From positions 88,311-100,835 of the forward strand of contig DDTN01000010.1 in assembly GCA_002344355.1 (NCBI GenBank): a DNA stretch of 12,525 nucleotides. Reading direction: 5' to 3'. Below the pieces are notes generated by a model. The model worked only from the letters and a program-made list of their open reading frames with translations. It was not told the origin of the DNA and made no database searches. Source of the DNA: Proteobacteria bacterium UBA2363. Its GTDB lineage: Bacteria > Pseudomonadota > Gammaproteobacteria > Xanthomonadales > UBA2363. Positions 1 through 9,000 of the stretch are shown one piece after another. How positions within the stretch are numbered: position 1 is the first letter of the stretch; every line of letters starts with the position of its first letter. The translations under genes and the position numbers were made by a program.

Positions 1-885
1 ACCCGCGAGGGCAACGACTTCTACCACGAGATGATCGAGGCCGGCGTCGTCAAGCCCGACAACTTCCCCGAGTCCAAGGTGGCGATGGTCTACGGCCAGA
101 TGAACGAGCCGCCGGGCAACCGCCTGCGCGTCGCGCTGACCGGCCTGACCATGGCCGAGTACTTCCGCGACGAGAAGGACGCCTCCGGCAAGGGCCGCGA
201 CGTGCTGTTCTTCGTCGACAACATCTACCGCTACACGCTGGCCGGCACCGAGGTCTCGGCGCTGCTCGGCCGCATGCCCTCCGCGGTCGGCTACCAGCCG
301 ACCCTGGCCGAGGAGATGGGCGTGCTGCAGGAGCGCATCACCTCGACCCGCACCGGCTCGATCACCTCGATCCAGGCCGTGTACGTGCCCGCCGACGACC
401 TCACCGACCCGTCGCCGGCGACCACCTTCGCCCACCTCGACGCCACCGTCGTGCTGTCGCGCCAGATCGCCTCGCTGGGCATCTACCCGGCGGTCGATCC
501 GCTGGACTCCACCAGCCGCCAGCTCGACCCGAACGTGATCGGCAACGAGCACTACGACACCGCGCGCCGGGTCCAGGCGACCCTGCAGAAGTACAAGGAG
601 CTCAAGGACATCATCGCCATCCTCGGCATGGACGAGCTGAGCGAGGACGACAAGCTGGCGGTGTCGCGGGCGCGCAAGATCGAGCGCTTCTTCAGCCAGC
701 CGTTCCACGTCGCCGAGGTGTTCACCGGCTCGCCCGGCAAGTACGTGTCCCTGAAGGAGACCATCCGCGGCTTCAAGGGCATCGTCGACGGCGAGTACGA
801 CCACCTGCCCGAGCAGGCCTTCTACATGGTCGGCGGCATCGACGAGGCGGTCGAGAAGGCCAAGAAGATGGGCGTCTCGGCCTGA
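1..885 (+). CDS. atpD: F1F0 ATP synthase subunit beta, 3' part of gene
   Basis: This is the catalytic beta subunit of the F1 sector of the membrane-bound ATP synthase, which makes ATP from ADP and phosphate using the proton gradient. The reading frame is open at base 1, so 294 residues of a usual total of about 460-470 are present. The Walker A region lies upstream of the window. Family marks that are visible: the Walker B-like run VLFFVDNIYR near base 200, PSAVGYQPTLA from 277, the beta signature PAVDPLDSTS at 487-516, and the DELSEED-loop equivalent DELSEDD at 631-651, with the sixth residue Asp instead of Glu. The end of the protein, MVGGIDEAVEKAKKMG, is typical of gammaproteobacteria. atpC follows after an unusually long 135-base spacer. 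The internal ATG at 31 is not the start, because codons 1-10 (TREGNDFYHE) already belong to the protein. Confidence 0.98.
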   Translation, partial: TREGNDFYHEMIEAGVVKPDNFPESKVAMVYGQMNEPPGNRLRVALTGLTMAEYFRDEKDASGKGRDVLFFVDNIYRYTLAGTEVSALLGRMPSAVGYQPTLAEEMGVLQERITSTRTGSITSIQAVYVPADDLTDPSPATTFAHLDATVVLSRQIASLGIYPAVDPLDSTSRQLDPNVIGNEHYDTARRVQATLQKYKELKDIIAILGMDELSEDDKLAVSRARKIERFFSQPFHVAEVFTGSPGKYVSLKETIRGFKGIVDGEYDHLPEQAFYMVGGIDEAVEKAKKMGVSA

Positions 886-903
886 AGGCCGTGACGCAGG
901 CAG

Positions 904-928
904 CAGGGAACAGGGAACAGGGCGCAGG
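904..928 (+). repeat. Short CAGGGAA heptamer repeat in atpD-atpC spacer
   Basis: CAGGGAA occurs twice in tandem (904-910, 911-917), followed by a degenerate third copy CAGGGCG (918-924) and CAGG. The purine-rich run has three GGG tracts four bases apart. It is roughly complementary to the pyrimidine-rich stretch at 973-1010 in the same spacer, so the transcript could form a long imperfect stem between atpD and atpC. G-rich heptamer repeats of this type are, as I recall, common in intergenic DNA of Xanthomonadaceae; that link is inference. Confidence 0.55.
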
Positions 929-972
929 CAGGCGCCGGTCGATGCAGGATCTCCGCCTCCGCCGCTGACCCG

Positions 973-1009
973 CCCTTCCCCTGCCCCCTGCTCCCTCCAC
1001 CCCGCTCCC
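973..1009 (-). other. Putative G-quadruplex motif upstream of atpC
   Basis: The + strand carries six C-runs (973-975, 978-981, 984-988, 993-995, 1000-1003, 1007-1009) separated by 2, 2, 4, 4 and 3 bases. The minus strand therefore has six G-tracts of three or more with loops no longer than four, which satisfies the usual G3+N1-7 quadruplex pattern with two tracts to spare. It ends just before the atpC ribosome-binding site (GGAG at 1011-1014). Whether it folds in the cell is unknown; GC-rich genomes produce such motifs by chance more often than others. Confidence 0.5.
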
Positions 1010-1020
1010 TGGAGTTCCCC

Positions 1021-1443
1021 ATGACCACCATCCGCTGCGACATCGTCAGTGCCGAGGACGAGATCTTCCACGGCAACGCCACCCTGGTCGTGGCCACCGG
1101 CGAGATGGGCGAGCTGGGCATCGCGCCCCGGCACGCGCCCCTGATCACCCGCCTCAAGCCCGGCTACGTCCGCGTCGTCGGCGAGAACGGCGAGGAGCAG
1201 GAGTTCTACGTCTCCGGCGGCATCCTCGAGGTGCAGCCGCAGGTGGTCAGCGTGCTGGCCGATACCGCCATCCGCGCCAAGGACCTGGACGAGGCGGCCG
1301 CCCGCCATGCCAAGGACGAGGCCGAGAAGGCGCTCGCCAACCGCGGCGAGGGCATGGACGTCGCCGAGGCCCAGGCCCGGCTGGCCGAGGCCATGGCCCA
1401 GCTCCAGGCGCTCGAGCGCCTGCGCAAGAACCTCAAGCACTGA
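1021..1443 (+). CDS. atpC: F1F0 ATP synthase subunit epsilon
   Basis: The 140-residue epsilon subunit belongs to the central stalk of F1. It couples rotation to catalysis and its C-terminal helices inhibit ATP hydrolysis. Residues 1-85 form the beta-sandwich domain, with the conserved stretches VSAEDEIF, GELGIAPRHAPLIT, YVSGGILEVQP and VLADTAIRAKDLDEA. Residues about 88-140 are Ala/Glu/Arg-rich and helical, the usual two-helix C-terminal arm. Length matches the bacterial family (about 138-142). The ATG at 1021 is preceded by GGAG at 1011-1014, six bases away, so the start is well supported. It is the last gene of the atp operon, directly after atpD, and a GC-rich hairpin follows seven bases past the stop. 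Confidence 0.98.
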   Translation: MTTIRCDIVSAEDEIFHGNATLVVATGEMGELGIAPRHAPLITRLKPGYVRVVGENGEEQEFYVSGGILEVQPQVVSVLADTAIRAKDLDEAAARHAKDEAEKALANRGEGMDVAEAQARLAEAMAQLQALERLRKNLKH

Positions 1444-1450
1444 GGCCCCC

Positions 1451-1469
1451 GGCCGGCGCGGCGCCGGCC
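1451..1469 (+). terminator. GC-rich hairpin after atpC, possible terminator
   Basis: GGCCGGC (1451-1457) pairs with GCCGGCC (1463-1469) around a five-base loop GCGGC, starting seven bases after the atpC stop. Pairing is perfect and very GC-rich, and the place fits the end of the atp operon. No T-run follows, so it is at best a non-canonical terminator or an RNA 3'-end stabiliser. Confidence 0.4.
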
Positions 1470-1728
1470 AGGCCGCGGCCCGCGCGCCGGTTGCCTTGTC
1501 CGGGCGGCCCGGAACGTCGGGCCGGTTCGGACGCGGGCCGGCCGCCGCCCCGGTCCGCCGCGCGCGGCGGCTGCGAAAGGGCATCAGGCCCGCCCCCAGG
1601 ACCGCCGTCCGGCCCCCGGATCCGTGCGGTCCGTGCACCCGCCACGCAGGCGACCGCTGTTCCCGGTGCCATCCTGGGCTACCCTGTGCCCTGCGATCGA
1701 CCGACACGGCAGGGGGGCCGGAGAAGCG
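1470..1728. other. Gene-free spacer between atpC and the ParA-like gene
   Basis: No convincing gene is seen in this very GC-rich stretch. Reading frames that cross it lack ribosome-binding sites and are shadows of neighbours. It contains one clear stem-loop, CGGCCCG (1505-1511) with CGGGCCG (1518-1524) around a six-base loop. A promoter for the ParA-like gene should lie here, but no -10/-35 pair is clear. Confidence 0.4.
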
Positions 1729-2457
1729 ATGCTGCGCATCCTGGTGGCCAATGCGAAGGGCGGCTGCGGCAAGACCATGCTGGCGACCAACCTGGCCGCC
1801 GCCTACGCGCATGGCGGCCAAGCCACCGTCCTGGTCGACTGCGACCCGCTGGCGGCCAGCGAGCGCTGGTACGCGCGCCGCGTCGCCGGCCTGCCGGGAC
1901 TGGCCGTGCAGCCCATGCTGCCGACCCGCTTCGGCGCGCCGGCGCTGTGGAGCCTGTGCATCCCGCCGCGCACCCAGGTGCTGGTCATCGATGCGCCGGC
2001 CGGCTGCGAGGGCGCTCAGCTCGGCGAGCTGCTGCGCCGCTGCGACCACCTGCTGGTGCCCTGCCTGCCGTCCGCGCTCGACCTCGCGGTCACGCTCGAC
2101 TACCTGGACCGGCTGTCGCGCCTGCACGAGATGCGCCACGGCGGGCCGCGCGTCGGCATCGTCGCGAACCGGCTGCGCGCCAACACCCTGGGCTCGCGCG
2201 AGCTGGCCGCGCAACTGGCCTCGTCGCCCTGGCCGCTGGTCGCGACGGTGCGCGACTCGCAGATGTTCGTACAGGCCTCGGCGATCGGCCGCGGCCTGCT
2301 GGAGTTCGGCACCCGCCGCTGCCAGGAGCATGCCGAGGGCATCCGGCAACTGATGGCCTGGTTGCCGGCGCCGCCGGCGCCAGCCGCGCCGGGCGCCGGC
2401 CCTGGCCGCGCGGAAAGCCCGCACGGAGCGGTGGCCGCGACGGCGGCCGTGCGCTGA
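1729..2457 (+). CDS. Orphan ParA/MinD-type P-loop ATPase
   Basis: This 242-residue protein is a ParA/MinD (SIMIBI) ATPase. These are ATP-dependent dimers that position DNA or protein cargo on the nucleoid or membrane. The deviant Walker A motif KGGCGKT is at residues 10-16, the A' motif VDCDP at 36-40, and the Walker B equivalent VLVIDAP at 84-90. The last 30 residues (from about 212) are Pro/Ala/Gly-rich and probably disordered, with no clear amphipathic membrane-targeting helix. ATG 1729 is chosen because GGAGA lies just before it (1720-1724) and the motif starts close to the N-terminus as usual; the frame could extend upstream but without family sequence. No ParB-like gene or parS-like site was seen nearby, so chromosome or plasmid partitioning is not supported. 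A role in placing some other cellular machine is possible. Its codon use matches its housekeeping neighbours. Confidence 0.85.
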   Translation: MLRILVANAKGGCGKTMLATNLAAAYAHGGQATVLVDCDPLAASERWYARRVAGLPGLAVQPMLPTRFGAPALWSLCIPPRTQVLVIDAPAGCEGAQLGELLRRCDHLLVPCLPSALDLAVTLDYLDRLSRLHEMRHGGPRVGIVANRLRANTLGSRELAAQLASSPWPLVATVRDSQMFVQASAIGRGLLEFGTRRCQEHAEGIRQLMAWLPAPPAPAAPGAGPGRAESPHGAVAATAAVR

Positions 2458-2473
2458 GCGGCGCCGGCGCCGC
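2458..2473. repeat. Perfect 16-bp palindrome right after ParA-like stop
   Basis: GCGGCGCCGGCGCCGC is a perfect palindrome that begins on the base after the TGA. As RNA it can form a six-pair stem with a four-base loop. It could help end transcription (no T-run follows) or be a protein-binding dyad. It resembles the GGCGCCGGC core of the hairpin behind atpC, so a shared stop-proximal role is possible. In DNA this GC-rich, chance similarity is also plausible. Confidence 0.45.
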
Positions 2474-2475
2474 GG

Positions 2476-2484
2476 TGGGATACT
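2476..2484 (+). promoter_or_regulatory. Candidate extended -10 promoter for glmU
   Basis: TGGGATACT reads as an extended -10 (TG, one base, then GATACT, four of six matches to TATAAT). It stands out because the surroundings are almost free of A and T. The implied leader to the glmU ATG at 2627 would be about 135 bases, and no good -35 is seen. Moderate to weak support. Confidence 0.3.
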
Positions 2485-2626
2485 GCGCAGCCGGTCCGGC
2501 CGCCGGGCGCGCGTTGCGTCGTGCCTGGCATCCGGTCCGGAGACCCGCTCCGATCCGCCGCGCCGGTCGTCGACGCCGACGCGGTGGCCTGCCAAGGGCC
2601 CTGGCGCGCAACCCCGGGAGTCAAGG

Positions 2627-3991
2627 ATGGACCAGCCCCTGCATGTGATCGTCCTGGCCGCCGGCGAAGGCAAGCGCATGCGCTCGGCCCTGCCCAAGGT
2701 GCTGCAGCCGGTCGCCGGACGGCCGATGCTGGCGCACGTGCTGGCCGCGGCGCAGGCCCTGGCGCCGGCGCGCGTCCATGTCGTGCACGGCCATGGCGGC
2801 GACCAGGTGCGCGCCGCCTTCGCCGGCGACGCCGCCCTGGCCTGGGCCGAGCAGGCCCGGCAGCTCGGCACCGGCCATGCGGTGATGCAGGCGATGCCCG
2901 GCGTCCCCGACGAGGCCACCGTGCTGGTGCTGTACGGCGACGTGCCGCTGATCACCGTCGACACCCTCAAAGCCCTGCTCGCCGCCGCCGGCGACGGCCT
3001 GGCGGTGCTGGTCGACACCCTCGTCGACCCCACCGGCTATGGCCGCGTCCTGGTCGATGGCGACGGGCGCGTCGCGGCGATCGTCGAGGAGCGCGACGCC
3101 GACGCCGGCCAGCGCGCAGTGCAGCGCATCAACACCGGCGTGCTGGCGGCGCCGGCCGCCGCGCTGCGCCGCTGGCTGGCGGCCCTGGGCAACGACAACG
3201 CCCAGGGCGAGTACTACCTGACCGACGTGTTCGCGATGGCCGCCGCCGAGGGCCGGCCGGCGCTCACCGCCGCCTGCCTGGAACCGCTCGAGGCCGAGGG
3301 CGCCAACGATCCCTGGCAGCTCGCCCAGCTCGAGCGCCGTTTCCAGTTGCGCCAGGCGCGCGCGTTGTGCCGGGCCGGCGCCCGCCTGGCCGATCCCGCG
3401 CGCCTGGACGTGCGCGGCAGCGTGCGCGTCGGCCGCGACGTCGAGATCGACGTCGACGTCGTGCTGGAAGGCGAGGTCGAGCTGGGCGACGGCGTGCGCA
3501 TCGGGCCGTTCTGCCGGCTGCGCGACGTGCGCCTGGCCGCCGGCAGCCTGGTGCGCGCGCACTGCGACCTGGAGGGCGTCGACGCCCGGGGCGCGGTGAC
3601 GGTCGGCCCGTTCGCCCGCCTGCGCCCGGGCACGGTCCTGGCCGACGGCGTGCACATCGGCAACTTCGTGGAGACCAAGGCCGCCATGCTGGGCCAGGGC
3701 AGCAAGGCCAACCACCTGAGCTACCTGGGCGACAGCCGGATCGGCGCCGGCGTCAACATCGGCGCCGGCACCATCACCTGCAACTACGACGGCGCCCGCA
3801 AGCACGTCACCGTGATCGGCGACGACGCCTTCATCGGCTCCAACAGCGCCCTGGTGGCGCCGGTCGAGATCGGCGCCGGCGCCACCATCGGCGCCGGCTC
3901 GGTGATCGGCAAGGACGCGCCGCCCGGCGAGCTGACCGTGGCGCGGGCGCGCCAGGTCACCGTGCCGGGCTACCGTCGGCCCAGGAAGTAG
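2627..3991 (+). CDS. glmU: Bifunctional GlcNAc-1-P uridyltransferase / glucosamine-1-P acetyltransferase
   Basis: This cytoplasmic enzyme makes UDP-N-acetylglucosamine, the precursor for peptidoglycan and lipopolysaccharide. It first acetylates glucosamine-1-phosphate with acetyl-CoA, then couples the product to UTP. Residues 1 to about 230 are the uridyltransferase domain, with LAAGEGKRM at 10-18 (Lys where many homologues have Thr), PKVL at 23-26, YGDVPL at 103-108 and the Mg-binding pair Asp105 and Asn227. From about residue 250 a left-handed beta-helix of hexapeptide repeats carries the acetyltransferase, with His363, Tyr366, Asn377, Asn386 and Tyr387 at the E. coli numbers. The 454-residue length is normal. 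ATG 2627 follows GGGAG (2616-2620) by six bases. It lies ahead of glmS, which makes the upstream intermediate of the same pathway, though the 125-base gap with its own TATAAT suggests glmS can be transcribed separately. Confidence 0.98.
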   Translation: MDQPLHVIVLAAGEGKRMRSALPKVLQPVAGRPMLAHVLAAAQALAPARVHVVHGHGGDQVRAAFAGDAALAWAEQARQLGTGHAVMQAMPGVPDEATVLVLYGDVPLITVDTLKALLAAAGDGLAVLVDTLVDPTGYGRVLVDGDGRVAAIVEERDADAGQRAVQRINTGVLAAPAAALRRWLAALGNDNAQGEYYLTDVFAMAAAEGRPALTAACLEPLEAEGANDPWQLAQLERRFQLRQARALCRAGARLADPARLDVRGSVRVGRDVEIDVDVVLEGEVELGDGVRIGPFCRLRDVRLAAGSLVRAHCDLEGVDARGAVTVGPFARLRPGTVLADGVHIGNFVETKAAMLGQGSKANHLSYLGDSRIGAGVNIGAGTITCNYDGARKHVTVIGDDAFIGSNSALVAPVEIGAGATIGAGSVIGKDAPPGELTVARARQVTVPGYRRPRK

Positions 3992-4052
3992 CCGCGGCCC
4001 TCCGGCAGCGCCGCTGCGGCCGTCCCGCCGCCGCCTGAACGCCGGTCCCGGC

Positions 4053-4072
4053 GGCGCCCCGCAGGGGGTGCC
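4053..4072 (+). terminator. Hairpin between glmU and glmS, possible terminator
   Basis: GGCGCCCC (4053-4060) pairs with GGGGTGCC (4065-4072), with one G-U wobble in RNA, around the tetraloop GCAG. It lies 61 bases past the glmU stop and just upstream of the glmS -10, so it belongs to the end of the glmU transcript rather than to the glmS leader. There is no T-run. Confidence 0.4.
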
Positions 4073-4082
4073 GGCCGCCACC

Positions 4083-4088
4083 TATAAT
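4083..4088 (+). promoter_or_regulatory. glmS promoter -10 element (TATAAT)
   Basis: A perfect TATAAT sits 28 bases before the glmS ATG in DNA that is otherwise nearly all G and C. No matching TTGACA is seen 16-18 bases upstream, so it would be activator-dependent or rely on the strong -10. Transcription would start near 4095 and leave a leader of about 22 bases. That is far too short for a glmS ribozyme, which is in any case a Gram-positive feature. Confidence 0.55.
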
Positions 4089-4116
4089 CGCCGCGTCCAA
4101 CCTGCCGGAGCGGTCC

Positions 4117-5946
<1,830 letters not shown>

Positions 5947-5962
5947 GCAGCGGGTATTGCCA

Positions 5963-5988
5963 GACGCTGCCCACAAGCGTCCGGACGC
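5963..5988 (+). terminator. Overlapping inverted repeats after glmS, possible terminator
   Basis: GACGCT (5963-5968) pairs with AGCGTC (5976-5981) around seven bases. The second arm also lies inside a perfect 12-bp palindrome GCGTCCGGACGC (5977-5988). The two structures are mutually exclusive. They begin 17 bases past the glmS stop, where a terminator is expected, and GAAATCTTGCT follows rather than a true T-run. Confidence 0.35.
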
Positions 5989-6000
5989 GAAATCTTGCTA

Positions 6001-6021
6001 CCGTCTCGCTCCCTGAGACGG
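6001..6021. promoter_or_regulatory. 21-bp dyad upstream of the defence operon, candidate operator
   Basis: CCGTCTC (6001-6007) and GAGACGG (6015-6021) are perfect inverted arms separated by seven bases. The dyad lies 40 bases before the helicase start and just upstream of the candidate -10 at 6029, overlapping where a -35 would be. That placement suits a repressor operator. No regulator gene is visible in the window, and a terminator hairpin is the alternative. Confidence 0.4.
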
Positions 6022-6028
6022 CACCCCC

Positions 6029-6034
6029 TAGAAT
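6029..6034 (+). promoter_or_regulatory. Candidate -10 element (TAGAAT) for the defence operon
   Basis: TAGAAT matches TATAAT at five of six positions and lies 28 bases before the TTG start codon, which leaves room for the GGGAG ribosome-binding site. No convincing -35 is present at 16-18 bases spacing; the dyad 6001-6021 occupies that region. Confidence 0.35.
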
Positions 6035-6049
6035 CCGGTGGGGCATCCT

Positions 6050-6054
6050 GGGAG
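6050..6054 (+). promoter_or_regulatory. Ribosome-binding site that fixes the TTG start of the helicase
   Basis: GGGAG is followed after seven bases by TTG at 6062. The alternative in-frame GTG at 6038 has no Shine-Dalgarno-like sequence in front of it, so the downstream TTG is preferred. Confidence 0.6.
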
Positions 6055-6061
6055 CGTTGCG

Positions 6062-9000
6062 TTGAAGCTGGAAGACATCGCAAGGGGCCAGAGACTGCTC
6101 GGGGTCGATCCGGGTGGACCGGTCGAGGTCGTGGCGTGCGAACCCGCCGGGGTGGACTCGGTCACGCTCATCTATCGCACCGGCGCAGGGCTGATCGGCG
6201 AACGTCAGGTGCTTCGCAGCGAGGAGCCCCGTCTCGCCGAGGCGACCGCGACCCGTCCTTGGTCGTTCCGTGCCAGCGGTGAGGCCTTCCAGCTCGCCGC
6301 CGAGGCCCTCCGGATCAAGTACGCGCACCTGTTCGACCCGATGATGGCGGTGCACACGTCGGACGTCGAGCCGCTGCCTCACCAGATTTCGGCGGTGTAC
6401 GAGGCCATGCTGCCCCGGCAGCCGCTGCGATTCGTGCTCGCCGACGATCCGGGTGCGGGCAAGACGATCATGGCAGGCTTGCTCATTCGCGAGCTGATCA
6501 TGCGATCGGATGCCCAGCGCATCCTGGTCGTCACCCCGGGCTCGCTCTGCGGCCAATGGCAGGACGAGCTGCGCGACAAGTTCGGGCTGGAATTCACCCT
6601 GTTCAGCCGCGAGCACCAGGAGCTTTCCTCCACCGGCAATGCCTTCGCCCAGCATGACCAGCTCATCGCCCGCCTCGATCAACTCTCCCGCAACGAGGAA
6701 CTGCGGGAGAAGCTCAAGGCCACCCACTGGGATCTGATCATTGTCGACGAGGCCCACAAGCTCTCGGCCAGCTTCACCGGCAACGAGGTCAAGAAGACAC
6801 AGCGCTTCGAACTCGGGGAACTGCTCGGCTCTATCTGCCGCCACTTCCTGCTGATGACGGCCACGCCGCACAACGGAAAGGAGGAGGATTTCCAGCTCTT
6901 CTTGTCGCTGCTCGATGGCGACCGCTTCTACGGGAAGTTCCGCGACGGTGCCCGCCGCGAGGACGTCTCCGACCTGATGCGCCACCTGGTGAAGGAGGAG
7001 TTGCTCAAGTTCGACGGCACCCGTTTGTTTCCGGAGCGCCGCGCCTACACGGCAAACTTCGAGCTCTCCGATGCCGAGGCGCGGCTGTACCACAACGTCA
7101 CCGAGTACGTGCGCACGGAGATGAATCGCGCCGAGCGGCTCGACGGCAAGACCAGGAACGCGGTCGGCTTCGCCCTCACTCAACTCCAGCGCCGCCTCGC
7201 ATCGAGCCCGGCGGCGATCTACCAGTCCCTGCACCGCCGTCGGAAGCGCCGCGAGGAGAAGCTCGAAGAGGCCAAGCTGCTTGCGCGTGGCAATCGGATC
7301 GCGCAGACCCAGCCGACCTATCGGCTCGTACCGATCGACGTGCCCGATAACCTCGACGAGGCCGAGGAGGCGCTGGCCGCCGAGGACTTCGAGGCGGTCG
7401 CCGACCAGATGGTCGAACAGGCCTCAGCGGCGGAGACCATCATCGAGATGGAGGCCGAGCTCGTCAGTCTTCGTGCGCTCGAGGCCGAGGCCAAGCGCCT
7501 GCACGACAGTGGCGAAGACCAGAAGTGGCGCGAGCTGTCGCAGATCCTCCAGGACGAGCCGCTGATGCGTGATGGCAACGGCCATCAGCGCAAGCTCATC
7601 ATCTTCACCGAGCATCGCGATACCCTGAGCTATCTGCGCGACAAGATTGCCGGGCTGCTTGGGCGGCCCGATGCCATCGTCCAGATCCATGGCGGCACCA
7701 ACCGGGACGAGCGCAGGCGCATCCAGGAAGAGTTCCGCCAGAACAAGCAGGTCCAGGTGCTGTTGGCCACCGACGCAGCGGGTGAAGGCGTCAACCTTCA
7801 GAACGCCCACCTGATGGTCAACTACGACTTGCCGTGGAACCCCAACCGTCTGGAGCAGCGATTCGGACGCATCCATCGCATCGGTCAGCGCGAGGTCTGC
7901 CACCTGTGGAACCTGGTGGCCAGCGAAACGCGTGAAGGCGCCGTGTTCCAGCGGCTGTTCGAGAAGATCGAGACCGAGCGCAAGGCCCTTGGCGGTCGTG
8001 TCTTCGACGTGCTCGGCGAAGCCTTCTCCAACATGTCGCTCAAGGACCTCCTGTTGCGGGCCATCCGCTACGGCGAACGCGAGGACGTCAAGCGGCAGCT
8101 GTTCGAGGTGATCGACAACTCCCTCGACGCCAATCACCTGCGCGAGATCTTCCGACGCAACGCGCTGGTCGAGGACCACATGGGGCTCGACACCCTGCAC
8201 GCGATCAAGGAGGAGATGGACCGTGCCGAGGCGCGCAAGCTGCAGCCACACTTCATCCGCGCCTTCTTCCTGCAGGCCTTCGAGCAGATAGGCGGCGAGG
8301 CACGCGCGAGGGAAGCCGGCCGCTACGAACTCCCGCACGTGCCGGCGTCGATTCGCGAGCGTGATCGCCAGATCGGCGCCACCCGGCAGCCTGTCCTGCG
8401 CAGCTACGAACGCATCTGCTTCGACAAGTCCCAGATGCGCGTATCGGGCCGCCCGTTGGCCGACCTGGTCCACCCCGCACATCCTCTGATGGCATCGGTC
8501 ATCGACCTCACCCTGGAGGGTCGCGAGCCGGCGCTCAAGCAAGGCAGCGTGCTGGTCGACCCAGCGGATTCCGGTACGGAGCCCCACCTGCTGCTGATCG
8601 TTGACCACGCCATTCGCGAGGGCAGCGCGGAAAGCGAGCGCGTCATCTCCCGCCAGCTCCAATACCTGCGGGTGACACCCGAGGGACAGACCGGATTCGC
8701 CGGCTGGGCGCCGCACCTCGATCTGCGCCCGGCCACCGAAGGCGAAGCCACGCAGGCGGAGCCCCTGTTCGAGCAGCCCTGGCTCAACCAGGACCTCGAA
8801 CGCCGAGCACTCGCCTGGGCCAGCGGTGAACTGGCGCCGCGACACCTTGGTGAAGTGCGCGAGCGTCGCCTGCGTCACATCGAGAAGGTGCGGAAGGCGG
8901 TGCATGAACGCCTGACCAAGGAGATCAACCACCTCTCCCACCGGGCGATCATGCTGCAGGAGGAGGTGCGCGCCGGTCGCCAGCCGCGCATGCAGCCCGA

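Noticed and set aside
1307..2353. Plus-strand Arg/Pro/Ala-rich frames over atpC and the ParA-like gene (also 1491-2648 and 2521-4038)
   Set aside because: These are out-of-frame readings of GC-rich genes with low-complexity composition and no start signals.
4000..4116. Possible glmS ribozyme or other riboswitch ahead of glmS
   Set aside because: The leader implied by TATAAT at 4083 is about 22 bases, and the glmS ribozyme is known from Gram-positive bacteria.
5970..5975. CCCACA 24-29 bases past the glmS stop, the reverse of a Tn7-type TGTGGG end
   Set aside because: Orientation is wrong for an element lying downstream of glmS, no further end sequence or 5-bp duplication is found, and six bases occur readily by chance.
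6038..6061. Upstream GTG start for the helicase
   Set aside because: No ribosome-binding site lies before it, whereas TTG 6062 has GGGAG and gives a family-like N-terminus.
5947..6061. Retron non-coding RNA (msr-msd) upstream of the cassette
   Set aside because: Short inverted repeats exist, but no reverse transcriptase gene is present in the window and the spacer is too short and simple to support it.
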